A DNA stretch of 43,408 nucleotides, taken from positions 1 to 43,408 of the forward strand of contig CAYJOD010000051.1 of NCBI GenBank assembly GCA_964371655.1. Direction: 5' to 3'. The translations under genes were made by a program, and so were the position numbers. Position 1 is the first letter of the stretch; each line of letters opens with the position of its first letter. This document shows, one piece after another, positions 14,832-23,410 of this stretch. The notes under the pieces are model-generated. The model saw only the letters and a list, made by a program, of their open reading frames with translations. It had not been told where the DNA came from and did not search any database. The stretch is from CAZGSN01 sp964371655. Its GTDB lineage: Bacteria > Desulfobacterota > Binatia > HRBIN30.

Positions 14832-16170
14832 CGTACTGGCCCTGCAGAGACTCGGCAACGAGGATCGCGGCGGACTGCCCACTGAGCACGGCGCTCTCAA
14901 TGGTCGCCGGCAAGCCGGTTTGAATCCAATCGCCGGCGAGGAATAGATTCTTGAATTGCGTCCGCGCTCCGGGACGGCGGCGCTCGGCATCGGGTGTCAA
15001 CGAGATGGTGGCGTGCTTCTCCTTGATGACGACGGCGCGCAGCACTTGCGCAGATCGAGCCGCGGTCACGCAAGCCCGGATGTCGGCGATCACCATCGCG
15101 GAGATCTCGTCCGGAGGACGCTCGACGAGGTCGCGGGCGGCGCTGATGACGGCACTGACGCATTGGGTCTGCGTCGCGGGCTGGTTGCCGTTGCCGGTCA
15201 GGCTGGTGCGATTGAACAGCCACTGTGTCGTCGTACCGATCAAGCCGGTGAAGTCGTCCCGCAGCACGTGACGGTCAAACCACAGATGCACCGACACGAT
15301 CGGCGTCGTTTCGAGCTCGCCCCAGCCATTGACGCTGGGAACGATGGCGTGCAGTGCGCGCGGCGGTACGGCGGCGACACAAGCGTCGACTGGGAGAGTG
15401 CGACCATCGCGGAAACGGATCGCGGTGCAGCGGTCACCGCTGACATCGAGCCCGGCGACGGCCGCCGTTAGCTCGACGCGGCCGCCACGGCCCTCGATGA
15501 AGCGGCGCGCATCCATGGTGTAGAGATCACTCAACCCGACGTTGGGCAGAACGAATTGCGAATCGGCACGGGAGGCGAAGAAGGCGCGCGCCAGAACCTC
15601 CGCGAACGGCGCTGCACAGGCACGCTCGGGCCGCTCGTTGAGCGTCGCCAACGCCACCGGATACCAGAAGCTGTCGCGCGCGTTCTGCGACTGGCCGAGA
15701 GCGATCAGGAGCTGCTCGACTGTCATCGCGCCCAGGCGCGCGTCGGACTTGCGATGCAACGCCATGAACCGTGCGCCACCGAGCAGCGCTCGCAGACGCT
15801 CGCCGCGGCTGAGCAGGCGGTAGCGCAGGATGCCGGCAAGCATGTGCAGAGGGCTCGGTAACGCCGCGCCGGCGATTGCACCCTCGCCATGCTGCTTGTG
15901 GATCATGGCGACGCGCAGGTCGTCTTGCCGGGTCAGCTTCGCGCTCGCACCGATGCGATCGAGAAACGCGAGGGTGTGTTTGTAACAACCCATCATCGCA
16001 TGTTGGCCGTTGTCGACGACCTCGCCGCTGGCTTCATCTACGAAGGAGTAGGCGCGGCCACCCAGATGCGGCCGCGATTCGAGCACAGTGACCTGCACCC
16101 CGCGCCCGGCCAACTCGACGCCCGCAGCCAGTCCCGCAAGCCCACCACCAATAATCGCGACGTGGTTCAT
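14812..16170 (-). CDS. hpnE: Hydroxysqualene dehydroxylase HpnE
   Basis: FAD-dependent amine-oxidase-fold enzyme that reduces hydroxysqualene to squalene, the third step of the bacterial HpnCDE squalene route. 452 residues. The Rossmann motif AIIGGGLAGLAAG (4-16) is followed by the VLESRPHLGGRAYSF segment, and a C-terminal FLAGDWIQTGLPATIESAV FAD-binding stretch closes the fold. The ATG at 16170 has no good ribosome binding site because a foldback repeat lies directly upstream, so expression may depend on that structure. It overlaps hpnG by 20 bases. Confidence 0.93.
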   Translation of the reverse strand: MNHVAIIGGGLAGLAAGVELAGRGVQVTVLESRPHLGGRAYSFVDEASGEVVDNGQHAMMGCYKHTLAFLDRIGASAKLTRQDDLRVAMIHKQHGEGAIAGAALPSPLHMLAGILRYRLLSRGERLRALLGGARFMALHRKSDARLGAMTVEQLLIALGQSQNARDSFWYPVALATLNERPERACAAPFAEVLARAFFASRADSQFVLPNVGLSDLYTMDARRFIEGRGGRVELTAAVAGLDVSGDRCTAIRFRDGRTLPVDACVAAVPPRALHAIVPSVNGWGELETTPIVSVHLWFDRHVLRDDFTGLIGTTTQWLFNRTSLTGNGNQPATQTQCVSAVISAARDLVERPPDEISAMVIADIRACVTAARSAQVLRAVVIKEKHATISLTPDAERRRPGARTQFKNLFLAGDWIQTGLPATIESAVLSGQSAAILVAESLQGQYDAVGAG

Positions 16171-16179
16171 TTCGAAGAA

Positions 16180-16364
16180 GGGTTCAAGGGTCCGAGGGTT
16201 CTAGGGTCCAAGGGATCGGAGCCAAACGAAGAAGGGGTGGAGCGTCCGAGGGGTCTAGGGTTCGAAGTCCGAAGCTCGAACCCTAGGCCCCTTGAACCGT
16301 CGATCCCTCCGATCCGGGATCCCTCGGCCCCTGGAACCCTCGGACCCTTGAACCCTCGAACCCT
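16180..16364. repeat. Long GGGTTC/GAACCC foldback inside the hopanoid operon
   Basis: Built of GGGTTC-AAGGGTCCGAGGG-type words on the left (16180-16275) and their complements on the right (16286-16364: CCCTCGGACCC, TTGAACCC, TCGAACCC). The inner stem GGGTCTAGGGTTCGA (about 16253-16267) pairs nearly perfectly with TCGAACCCTAGGCCCC (about 16277-16292). The whole forms an imperfect palindrome that would be transcribed as a large hairpin between hpnCD and hpnE. Confidence 0.85.
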
Positions 16365-16372
16365 GTCCATGC

Positions 16373-18127
16373 TCACACGCGCACCGCCAGTTGCGAGCGT
16401 CCCCACGCCGTCAACGCGAGGGTCACCTTCTCGTACATCGGCAAGGTCACACGCTGGCCGAAGACGTCGAAGTGCTGTGCTTCGATGCGGGCGAGGAGGC
16501 GCTCATAGATCATGCGCATGGCTTCGGCCGGCGCCATGGCGCTGCGATCTTCGGGAACCAAGGCGCTACGGGCGCGCAAGTAGTAGGCACGAGCGCGGCC
16601 GCACTCGAACGCCATCAGCGCGCCGGCGCGCGGTGTGTAGCGGCCCCCCAGCAGGTCTTCCTCGCGACAACCGAAGCGCCGCAGGTCTTCGAGCGGCAGG
16701 TAGATACGGCCGCGGCGTGCGTCCTCGTCGACGTCGCGCAAAATATTCGTGAGCTGGAAGGCGATGCCGAGATCGATTGCGTAGTCGCGCGCACCGGCGT
16801 AGCGGGCGCCGAAGATGGCGATGCACAGCAGCCCGACCGTCGAAGCCACCAGGTAGCAGTACTCGTACAGCTCATCGAAGGTCGCGTAGCGCCGCCGCGT
16901 CAGATCCATCTCGACGCCGCGGATGAGGTCGAGGAAATTCTGCTTGTCGAGGGCGAAGCGGCGCACCGCGTCGGCCAAGGCGCAACCAATCGGATGCGTG
17001 GGTACCCCCGAGTACACCGCCTCCAACTCGTCGCGCCAGCGCGCCAGCAACCCCGCCGGGTCACCGCGGCTTTCGTCGTCGGCGATGTCGTCGACGAAGC
17101 GACAGAAGGCGTACACGGCGAATAACGCTTCGCGACGTTCGGGCGTCAGCAGGCGAAAGGCGTAATAGAAGTTGCTCGAGCTGCGGCGGGTGATGTCGCG
17201 GCAATAGGCATACGCTTCTCTAAGCTGGCGCGAGCGCGGCGGTTGCGGTGCGGCGCCGCGCAACTTGCCCGCAATACCACTCGCGGCCGCGCCCACGACG
17301 AGGGAGAGCTTGTCGCGCCCGGACAGCGTCGGCCGCTGGAACACGTTGAACTGTGCCGCTTCGATCTTGTCGAGAACGGCGAGGCCGCCCCTGGCGAAGA
17401 GCGACACCTCACGGGCGAGGCGGCGGTCGACGCGCGCGCTCAGCTGCAATCCGTCGCGCAGCAAGGTACGGGCGCGGTCGACTTCGAAGGCGAAGAGATT
17501 GCGCACGGCAGCGGTCGGGGCGCCGCGATGAATGTCATCGGCGGAGCAGCCGAAGCGCTCCAAATCCTCAGTGGGGATGTAGATGCGACCGGCGGCGGCA
17601 TCCTTGGCGACGTCCTGCCAGAAGTTCGCGAGCTGCAATCCGGTGCAGATCTTGTCGGACAAATGCTGGCGCTCGGCATCGTCGTAGCCGAACAGGTAGA
17701 GGATGAGATGTCCAACCGGATCGGCGGAGCAGCGGCAGTAGTCGCGCAACGCCGCGAAGCTTGCGAACGGTTGGAACTCGACATCCATCCGAAAAGCTTG
17801 CAGCAGCTGTCGGAACGGCTGTGCGGGAATATGAAAGCGTTCGGCGGTGTCGGCGAGGGCGACGAAGATGGGACCGTCGGGCTTTCCAGCGAAGGCATCG
17901 TCGAGTCGGCGCTCCCACTCATTCAATTGGGCGAGGCGTTGCGCCGCATCCAAGCCGCCCTCGTCGGCAAAGTCGTCGGCGGTTCGGGCGAAGGCATAAA
18001 TCGCCGCGATGTGCCGACGCATGTATCTGGGCAGCAGCCACGAGCCGACGGTGAAATTCTCGTAGTGGGAGCTCGCCAGCTCCCAGCAATGGCCGTACGC
18101 CTTTGCGATGTCATCCTGCGTGCGCAT
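16373..18127 (-). CDS. hpnCD: Fused squalene synthase-like protein HpnC-HpnD
   Basis: 584 residues with two complete squalene/phytoene-synthase domains in one frame. Residues about 1-290 are HpnC-like (aspartate-rich motifs DDFADE 51-56 and QDVAKD 171-176). A short Gly/Pro/Arg linker spans 290-302. Residues about 303-584 are HpnD-like (DDIADD 346-351 and RDVDED 464-469). HpnD joins two farnesyl diphosphates into presqualene diphosphate, and HpnC turns that into hydroxysqualene for HpnE. They are normally separate proteins, so this fusion would carry out two consecutive steps. The ATG at 18127 (MRTQDDIAKA) lies 5 bases after the hpnF stop. The frame opens slightly earlier at a TTG. Confidence 0.93.
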   Translation of the reverse strand: MRTQDDIAKAYGHCWELASSHYENFTVGSWLLPRYMRRHIAAIYAFARTADDFADEGGLDAAQRLAQLNEWERRLDDAFAGKPDGPIFVALADTAERFHIPAQPFRQLLQAFRMDVEFQPFASFAALRDYCRCSADPVGHLILYLFGYDDAERQHLSDKICTGLQLANFWQDVAKDAAAGRIYIPTEDLERFGCSADDIHRGAPTAAVRNLFAFEVDRARTLLRDGLQLSARVDRRLAREVSLFARGGLAVLDKIEAAQFNVFQRPTLSGRDKLSLVVGAAASGIAGKLRGAAPQPPRSRQLREAYAYCRDITRRSSSNFYYAFRLLTPERREALFAVYAFCRFVDDIADDESRGDPAGLLARWRDELEAVYSGVPTHPIGCALADAVRRFALDKQNFLDLIRGVEMDLTRRRYATFDELYEYCYLVASTVGLLCIAIFGARYAGARDYAIDLGIAFQLTNILRDVDEDARRGRIYLPLEDLRRFGCREEDLLGGRYTPRAGALMAFECGRARAYYLRARSALVPEDRSAMAPAEAMRMIYERLLARIEAQHFDVFGQRVTLPMYEKVTLALTAWGRSQLAVRV

Positions 18128-18132
18128 CGCTC

Positions 18133-20091
18133 TCAATGCACAGTGTGTGGCAACACGCGCTCGCGGAAGCGGCCGAGCGCCATCAACGGGAAATAGTTCC
18201 GATACATGTCGTAGCGCAGGTAGAAGTGGCGCGGGAAACCGGTGCCGGTGAACAGCGACTCGTCCCAGGTGCCGTTGCTGCGCTGTGTCGCGACCAGGTG
18301 GTCGATGCCACGGCGCAGCTCGGGGCTGACGTCGTCCTCACCGGCGAGCAGGCCGAGCACCGCCCATGCGGTTTGCGAAGGCGTCGATGGCCCGCGGCCG
18401 GCCAAGCTTTCGTCGGCGTACGATTCCAGAGACTCGCCCCAGCCGCCGTCGGGGTTCTGATGCGACTTGAGCCAATGCACGGCACGCTGCACGTGCGGCG
18501 CGCGTGTGCTTTCGCCGACGGCGTGCAATCCCGCGAGCACCGACCAGGTGCCGTAGATGAAATTGGAGCCCCAGCGTCCCCACCACGAGCCATCGGGCCG
18601 CTGCGTTTGCAGGATGAAATCACGAGCCCGGCGCACGCGGCTGGATTCGAGATCGAATCCGAAATCGCCCATCAGCTCGAGCAAGCGGCCGGTCAGATCC
18701 TCGGTGGGCGGATCGATCATTGCCTCCATGTCGGCGAACGGAATCTGGTTGAGAAACTCGGAGTCGTTGTTGGTGTCGAACGCGCCCCAACCACCGTTGC
18801 GGCTCTGCATGCCGAGCACCCAACTCATCCCCGCCGCGATGGCGCGATCCTTGGCCGCGGGATCCTTCGACAGGATGCGCTTCAGGGTCATGAGGATCAC
18901 GGCGCTGTCGTCGACGTCGGGGTACCAGTCGTTGGCAAATTCGAACGCCCAGCCGCCGGGCTCGAGGCCTGGATTGTAAACCTGCCAATCGCCGGGCTTG
19001 AAGATCTGATTCTCGATCAGCCAATCGGAGGCACGTTGCAGGGCCGGGTGGTCGGCCGACATGCCGGAATCGAGAAGCGCCTTGCTCGCCAGCGCCGTAT
19101 CCCAGGTCGGCGACACGCACGGTTGGAAGAACAAGCTGTCGCCGTCCGCGGTAACGAAGTCGTCGATGGCGCGGATGCCCCGGGCCACGGCCGGGTGCGA
19201 GTCCGAGTACCCGAGCATCTTGAGAGCCATCACCGAGTTGATCATTGCCGGCTGGATACCGCCCCAGCCGCCATTCCAATCTTGATGGGAAACGATCCAT
19301 TCTTCGGCGTGCTTGAGAGCGCGGGCGCGCAGCGGCTTCCACGGGCTGCGACCGACGAACTTAAGGGCACCGTCAACTGCGAGGAAAAAGTTGCGCCACG
19401 TCAGCAGCCGCGAGCTGCGCGGAAACCCGAGGGCTTCCGGCGTCGGCGGTGCGAGCCACAGCTCGCTGACGCCGTGCTCGGGTGGAATCGCGATGTGCGG
19501 CTGCTTGGACATGATGACCGTGAGCGGCACGACCGTGCTGCGTGCCCAGCTCGACAGGGCGTAGATGTTGATCGGAAACCACGACGGCAAGAGCACCAGC
19601 TCCACCGGCATCGCCGGCAATCCCCACCACGGAAACTGGCCAAAGTAGGCGAGGAAGGTGCGCGTGAACACGCCCGCCTTGGCGAGACCGCCATGGGCCA
19701 GAATGAAGTCGCGGGCGCGGCGTAGCGGCTCTTCGTTGCCTGAGCGGCCGGTCAGCTTGAGGGCAAAAAAAACCTCGATGGTGTTGCTGACGTGGCTGGC
19801 GCCGCCTTCGTAAAGCGCCCAGCCGCCATCGTCGCCTTGTGTTGCTAGCATGTGATCGACGATGCGCTGCTCAAGTCGGTCGGGGCGCCGGCCCATGAAG
19901 CGATTGAACAGGATGTACTCCGCGTCCATCGCGGCGTTGGCCTCGAGCGGCGCGTGCCAGAAGCCTTCGGCTTGCTGCTGCGCGAGGAACCAGCTCTGAC
20001 TGCGTTCGATGGCTTGCGCCAGCGAGCTGCGCGAGCTCTCAGAGTGCCGAGTCGGTGTTTTCTTCGATACCGTCGAAATCGTCGTCTGCAT
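18133..20091 (-). CDS. hpnF: Squalene-hopene cyclase HpnF/Shc
   Basis: Membrane-associated cyclase converting squalene to hopene/hopanol. 652 residues. The catalytic D-x-D-D motif is present as DVDDSA near residue 391 (Ser instead of the more usual Thr). Several QW repeats are visible: QDWNGGWGG, QSRNGGWGAF, QRPDGSWWGRWG, QNPDGGWGE, QRSNGTWDE. The open frame reaches 20157, but ATG 20091 has a well-placed GTGGAGGACCACG ribosome binding site and starts MQTTISTVSKK, so it is preferred. The start lies 53 bases inside the mevalonate kinase gene, suggesting coupling. A squalene-hopene rather than oxidosqualene cyclase is favoured by the hpn context. Confidence 0.95.
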   Translation of the reverse strand: MQTTISTVSKKTPTRHSESSRSSLAQAIERSQSWFLAQQQAEGFWHAPLEANAAMDAEYILFNRFMGRRPDRLEQRIVDHMLATQGDDGGWALYEGGASHVSNTIEVFFALKLTGRSGNEEPLRRARDFILAHGGLAKAGVFTRTFLAYFGQFPWWGLPAMPVELVLLPSWFPINIYALSSWARSTVVPLTVIMSKQPHIAIPPEHGVSELWLAPPTPEALGFPRSSRLLTWRNFFLAVDGALKFVGRSPWKPLRARALKHAEEWIVSHQDWNGGWGGIQPAMINSVMALKMLGYSDSHPAVARGIRAIDDFVTADGDSLFFQPCVSPTWDTALASKALLDSGMSADHPALQRASDWLIENQIFKPGDWQVYNPGLEPGGWAFEFANDWYPDVDDSAVILMTLKRILSKDPAAKDRAIAAGMSWVLGMQSRNGGWGAFDTNNDSEFLNQIPFADMEAMIDPPTEDLTGRLLELMGDFGFDLESSRVRRARDFILQTQRPDGSWWGRWGSNFIYGTWSVLAGLHAVGESTRAPHVQRAVHWLKSHQNPDGGWGESLESYADESLAGRGPSTPSQTAWAVLGLLAGEDDVSPELRRGIDHLVATQRSNGTWDESLFTGTGFPRHFYLRYDMYRNYFPLMALGRFRERVLPHTVH

Positions 20092-21007
20092 CGTGGTCCT
20101 CCACTGCACCGACCGCCGCGGCGAACGCGTTCCATCCGTTGCGTTCGAACACGTCAATGAGCTGGTCGGGGTCCTTTTCGCGAAGGCAGATCACGGCGCC
20201 ACCGCCGCCTCCACCGGTCAACTTCGCACCTAGCACCCCATGCCCGCGAGCCAGGTCGACCATGGCGTCGAGCTCCGGCGTCGACACCTCCAGTCGTTGC
20301 AGCAGGCGGTGATTGCGGTTCATGAGGTCGCCTAGGGCAGCCAGGTCCCACCCCCTGATCAACGCCGGCGCCGCGCTGGCGAGCGCGCCGATCTCATCAA
20401 AGGTTGTCTCGTAAGACGATGTATCGGCCAGCCAGCGCTCGCGCACCCGGGACACGACGATGCCGGTGGCGCGGGGAACGCGTCCGAGGGCGATGACGAG
20501 CGGGATCGGACGCCGGGGCTGAATCCGTTGTAGCGGACGTTGGGTGTTGAACTCGATCAGACCCTCCACGGCGCTGGCCGTGCTGTCGATCCCCGAAGGA
20601 GTTCCATGGAAGATCTTCTCCAGCTCGAAGGCGCGGCTGCACAGCTCGCTGGTGGGCACGAAGCGCGCCACCGCGCCGCCGAGGGCGCGGATCAAAGCCA
20701 CGCTTAAAGCCGCCGAGCTTCCTAGGCCCACCGACAGCGGCAGATCGGTGACCGCCGAGATGTCGATCGTTTCCAAGTCGAGGCCAAAGCCTGATACCGC
20801 CGTCTCCAGGGCGCGGGCGAGCCGGAGATCCGAGCACGCGGCGTCACGCAATTGAACACCGCCGCCGGGGGCCTGCGATCCCGCTGCGCTAACGCGGACC
20901 GAGACGTAGCGATCGATGCTTCCGGCAATCGCCGTTCGTCCGTATACGACGGCATGCTCGCCGAGTAGGATGACCTTCCCCGGCGCGAATCCATTCCCCT
21001 TGCGCAT
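20039..21007 (-). CDS. mvk: Mevalonate kinase
   Basis: GHMP kinase phosphorylating mevalonate to 5-phosphomevalonate. 322 residues. Motifs in order: APGKVILLGEHAVVYG (8-23), the ATP-binding GLGSSAALSVAL (94-105), HGTPSGIDSTAS with the catalytic Asp (about 140), and GAKLTGGGGGGAVI near the C-terminus. The tail after about residue 305 is acidic (DHDADDDFDGIEE) and is encoded where the hpnF ribosome binding site and start lie. ATG 21007 is 8 bases after the mvaA stop. It is distinguished from the other two GHMP proteins of the operon by the GEHAVVYG and GTPSGID motifs. Confidence 0.94.
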   Translation of the reverse strand: MRKGNGFAPGKVILLGEHAVVYGRTAIAGSIDRYVSVRVSAAGSQAPGGGVQLRDAACSDLRLARALETAVSGFGLDLETIDISAVTDLPLSVGLGSSAALSVALIRALGGAVARFVPTSELCSRAFELEKIFHGTPSGIDSTASAVEGLIEFNTQRPLQRIQPRRPIPLVIALGRVPRATGIVVSRVRERWLADTSSYETTFDEIGALASAAPALIRGWDLAALGDLMNRNHRLLQRLEVSTPELDAMVDLARGHGVLGAKLTGGGGGGAVICLREKDPDQLIDVFERNGWNAFAAAVGAVEDHDADDDFDGIEENTDSAL

Positions 21008-21015
21008 GGATTCGC

Positions 21016-22308
21016 CTAAGCCGCAGCCTGCCTCGCTTCGATGATCTCGCGTGCCTTGCTGAGCTTGATCTCGCCGGAGGCGATCATTTCGTCGACCACC
21101 TGATCGACCATCTCTTCCGTAGCGCCGGCAGCGAGTGCCAGCCCGCGTGCGTGCAGGGCCATGTGCCCGCGCTGAATGCCATCGGTAACCAGTGCCCGCA
21201 TGGCGGCGAAGTTCTGCGCCAGTCCGACCGAGGCGATAATTCCCGCAAGGTCACGCGCCGATTGCACCCCGAGGACGCGCAAGGCGAAGCGCACGCGTGG
21301 ATTGCACTCCAGGTTGCCGCCGACGGTGCCAACGGCGAGAGGCAGCTCGATCTTGCCTTCGAGCGCGTCGCCGACGACGCGCCACTCGGTGAGCGGGCCG
21401 TACTTGCCGCTACGTGCCGCGTAGGCGTGCGCTCCGGCTTCGATACCGCGCCAGTCCTGCCCCGTGGCAATGGCAACCGCGTCGATGCCGTTCATCGCGC
21501 CCTTGTTGTGGGTCGCGGCACGGTAGGGGTCGGCGGCAGCGAAGGCCCAGGCTTCCATCATGCGCTCGGCCACGACGGCGCCGCTGAGTTTGTCGGTCTC
21601 GAGCATGGCGGACGGGATTCGGGTGCGCGCCCGGACTAGACGCTGATCGGCGAGATTCGACAAGATGCGCAGCCGGGCTGTGCCTCCTGTGAGTTCTTCG
21701 ATACTCGGCGACAGAGCTTCTGCCTGGGTGTTGATGGCGTTGGCACCCATCGCATCGCCGACGTCGACGATCAGGTGCACGATGAGCATCGGTCCCACCG
21801 GCGTGTCAGGAAGCGGGCGGATTTCGATACTCTTGGCGCCACCACCGCGCTTGAGCATATTCGGGTGCACGGCGTTGGCGGCGGCGAGCAGCTTGGGGGT
21901 GGCTTCTTCGAGACGGCGCGTCGCGACGGCGACATCGGGGACGTGCAGCAGTTGGATCTGGGCGATCATCAGCGACGGGTCGGCCTCGGCGATGAAGCCC
22001 CCGGCGCCGCGAATCAGTCGCGCCGCCGAGCTCGCGGCCGCGACCACCGACGGTTCCTCGACCGCCATCGGTACCAGGCGTTCGTGACCATTGACTACGA
22101 AGTTCAAACCCATGCCCAGGGGGAGGCCCAACACGCCAACCGCATTCTCGATCATGTAGTCGGCTGCCTCAAACGCCAACGGCGACGATTCGGCGAGAGC
22201 CGCTACCTCGGAGAGATCGAGGCCGGAGCGTTCCGCCAGCGACTTCAAGCGTTCGTGCCGCTCCATTTTATAGAAGCCTTCGATCCGCGATCCCCGTACC
22301 TTGTGCAT
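21016..22308 (-). CDS. mvaA: Hydroxymethylglutaryl-CoA reductase, class II type
   Basis: Reduces HMG-CoA to mevalonate, the committed step of the pathway. 430 residues without membrane segments, as in class II bacterial enzymes. Visible catalytic-site segments are ENAVG (Glu, about 54), VDVGDAMGANAINT (Asp and substrate loop), THNKGAMNG (Lys) and GHMALHARGLA near the C-terminus (His). ATG 22308 is preceded by a clear AAGGAGA ribosome binding site. It lies 28 bases downstream of fni. HMG-CoA synthase, which makes its substrate, is not encoded in the window. Confidence 0.95.
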   Translation of the reverse strand: MHKVRGSRIEGFYKMERHERLKSLAERSGLDLSEVAALAESSPLAFEAADYMIENAVGVLGLPLGMGLNFVVNGHERLVPMAVEEPSVVAAASSAARLIRGAGGFIAEADPSLMIAQIQLLHVPDVAVATRRLEEATPKLLAAANAVHPNMLKRGGGAKSIEIRPLPDTPVGPMLIVHLIVDVGDAMGANAINTQAEALSPSIEELTGGTARLRILSNLADQRLVRARTRIPSAMLETDKLSGAVVAERMMEAWAFAAADPYRAATHNKGAMNGIDAVAIATGQDWRGIEAGAHAYAARSGKYGPLTEWRVVGDALEGKIELPLAVGTVGGNLECNPRVRFALRVLGVQSARDLAGIIASVGLAQNFAAMRALVTDGIQRGHMALHARGLALAAGATEEMVDQVVDEMIASGEIKLSKAREIIEARQAAA

Positions 22309-22336
22309 TCAGGTCTCCTTGCGTCTACTTCCCGCT

Positions 22337-23410
22337 TCAAGCCGGTTTAGCGCCGAGCCAAGCTCGAATCCGCTCTCCCAGCACAACTGGCTGGCGCCGC
22401 AACTGTTCGATCGTCCTTGAGCCGGTGAGGAGCATCGCGGCTCTCATCTCAAGCTTCATCTGCTCGATGAAGTCAACCGCAGCCGGAATTCCTCCATCGC
22501 GATAGGCGCGATACACCGGCAACGCAAAGCCGCAGAGCCGAGCGCCGAGCGCCAGCGCTTTCGCAGCATCCAAGCCATTGCGCATGCCACCGCTAGCGAT
22601 GAGGTTCGTGTCGAGAGATGACAACATCGCCAAGCAGGCGGCGGTCGGAATGCCCCAGCTGGCGAACGTTTCTCCCAAACGGCGGGTCTCGGTACCGGCG
22701 CGCAACATCTCGACGCGGACCCACGAGGTGCCGCCAGCGCCGGAAACGTCGATGTAGCGAACCCCGGCGGTGTGCAACGCGGTGCCGACGCTAGCCGAGA
22801 TGCCACAACCGGTTTCCTTGACGATCAGGGGCACCGTGAGCTCGCGGCCGAGGCGGCTGATGGTCTCCAAACAGCCGCGAAAATCGCGATCGCCTTCCGG
22901 CTGAACCAGCTCCTGCGCCGGGTTGAGATGGACGCACAACGCGTCCGCACCCACTGCCGTCACCAGGCGTGCGGTCTCGGCTGTCGATTGATCGCGGGCC
23001 TGAATGAGGCCGATGTTGGCGAGCAGGACGGTCGTAGGCGCAAACTCGCGTACGGCGAAGGTCCAAGTGGTCTCCGGGTCGCGTTGCATCACGCGCTGAC
23101 TACCGAGGCCGAACGCGATCCCCAAGCGTTCGGCAATCGTCGCCAGATCGCGATTCACCGCAAAAGCTTCCGCCGTGCCTCCCGTCATTCCCGTGATGAG
23201 AAGGGGGAGCTGCAGGTTCTTGCCAAGAAACACGGTCGTCGTGTCGAGGTCTTGCACCGACAGCTCGGGGATGGCGTTGTGGATCAGCTCGACGTCGTCA
23301 AACAGGGTCGTCTTCACGTCATGTTCGACTTGTTCGGTGCGACACAGATCGAGATGTGACGTCTTGCGCGCCTGCAGGGTCGCGTTCGCGCTGTGGTCAG
23401 GAGAGCTCAA
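22337..23410 (-). CDS. fni: Isopentenyl-diphosphate delta-isomerase, type 2 (FMN-dependent)
   Basis: Interconverts IPP and DMAPP using FMN and NAD(P)H. About 357 residues. The family pattern appears as RKTSHLDLC near the start, LLITGMTGGTAEAF, LANIGLIQ, VHLNPAQELVQPEGDRDF, VKETGCGIS and IASGGMRNGLDAAKALALGA. The open frame extends to 23530, but the family begins near RKxxHL. A TTG at 23410 preceded by AGGGAGTGTCCG gives a matching start, overlapping the end of mvaK2 by 14 bases. No ATG lies near this point, so a TTG start is the best reading. Confidence 0.92.
   Translation of the reverse strand: MSSPDHSANATLQARKTSHLDLCRTEQVEHDVKTTLFDDVELIHNAIPELSVQDLDTTTVFLGKNLQLPLLITGMTGGTAEAFAVNRDLATIAERLGIAFGLGSQRVMQRDPETTWTFAVREFAPTTVLLANIGLIQARDQSTAETARLVTAVGADALCVHLNPAQELVQPEGDRDFRGCLETISRLGRELTVPLIVKETGCGISASVGTALHTAGVRYIDVSGAGGTSWVRVEMLRAGTETRRLGETFASWGIPTAACLAMLSSLDTNLIASGGMRNGLDAAKALALGARLCGFALPVYRAYRDGGIPAAVDFIEQMKLEMRAAMLLTGSRTIEQLRRQPVVLGERIRAWLGAKPA

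Noticed and set aside
18103..19725. 540-codon open frame on the plus strand across hpnF
   Set aside because: Antisense shadow of squalene-hopene cyclase; no recognisable motif.
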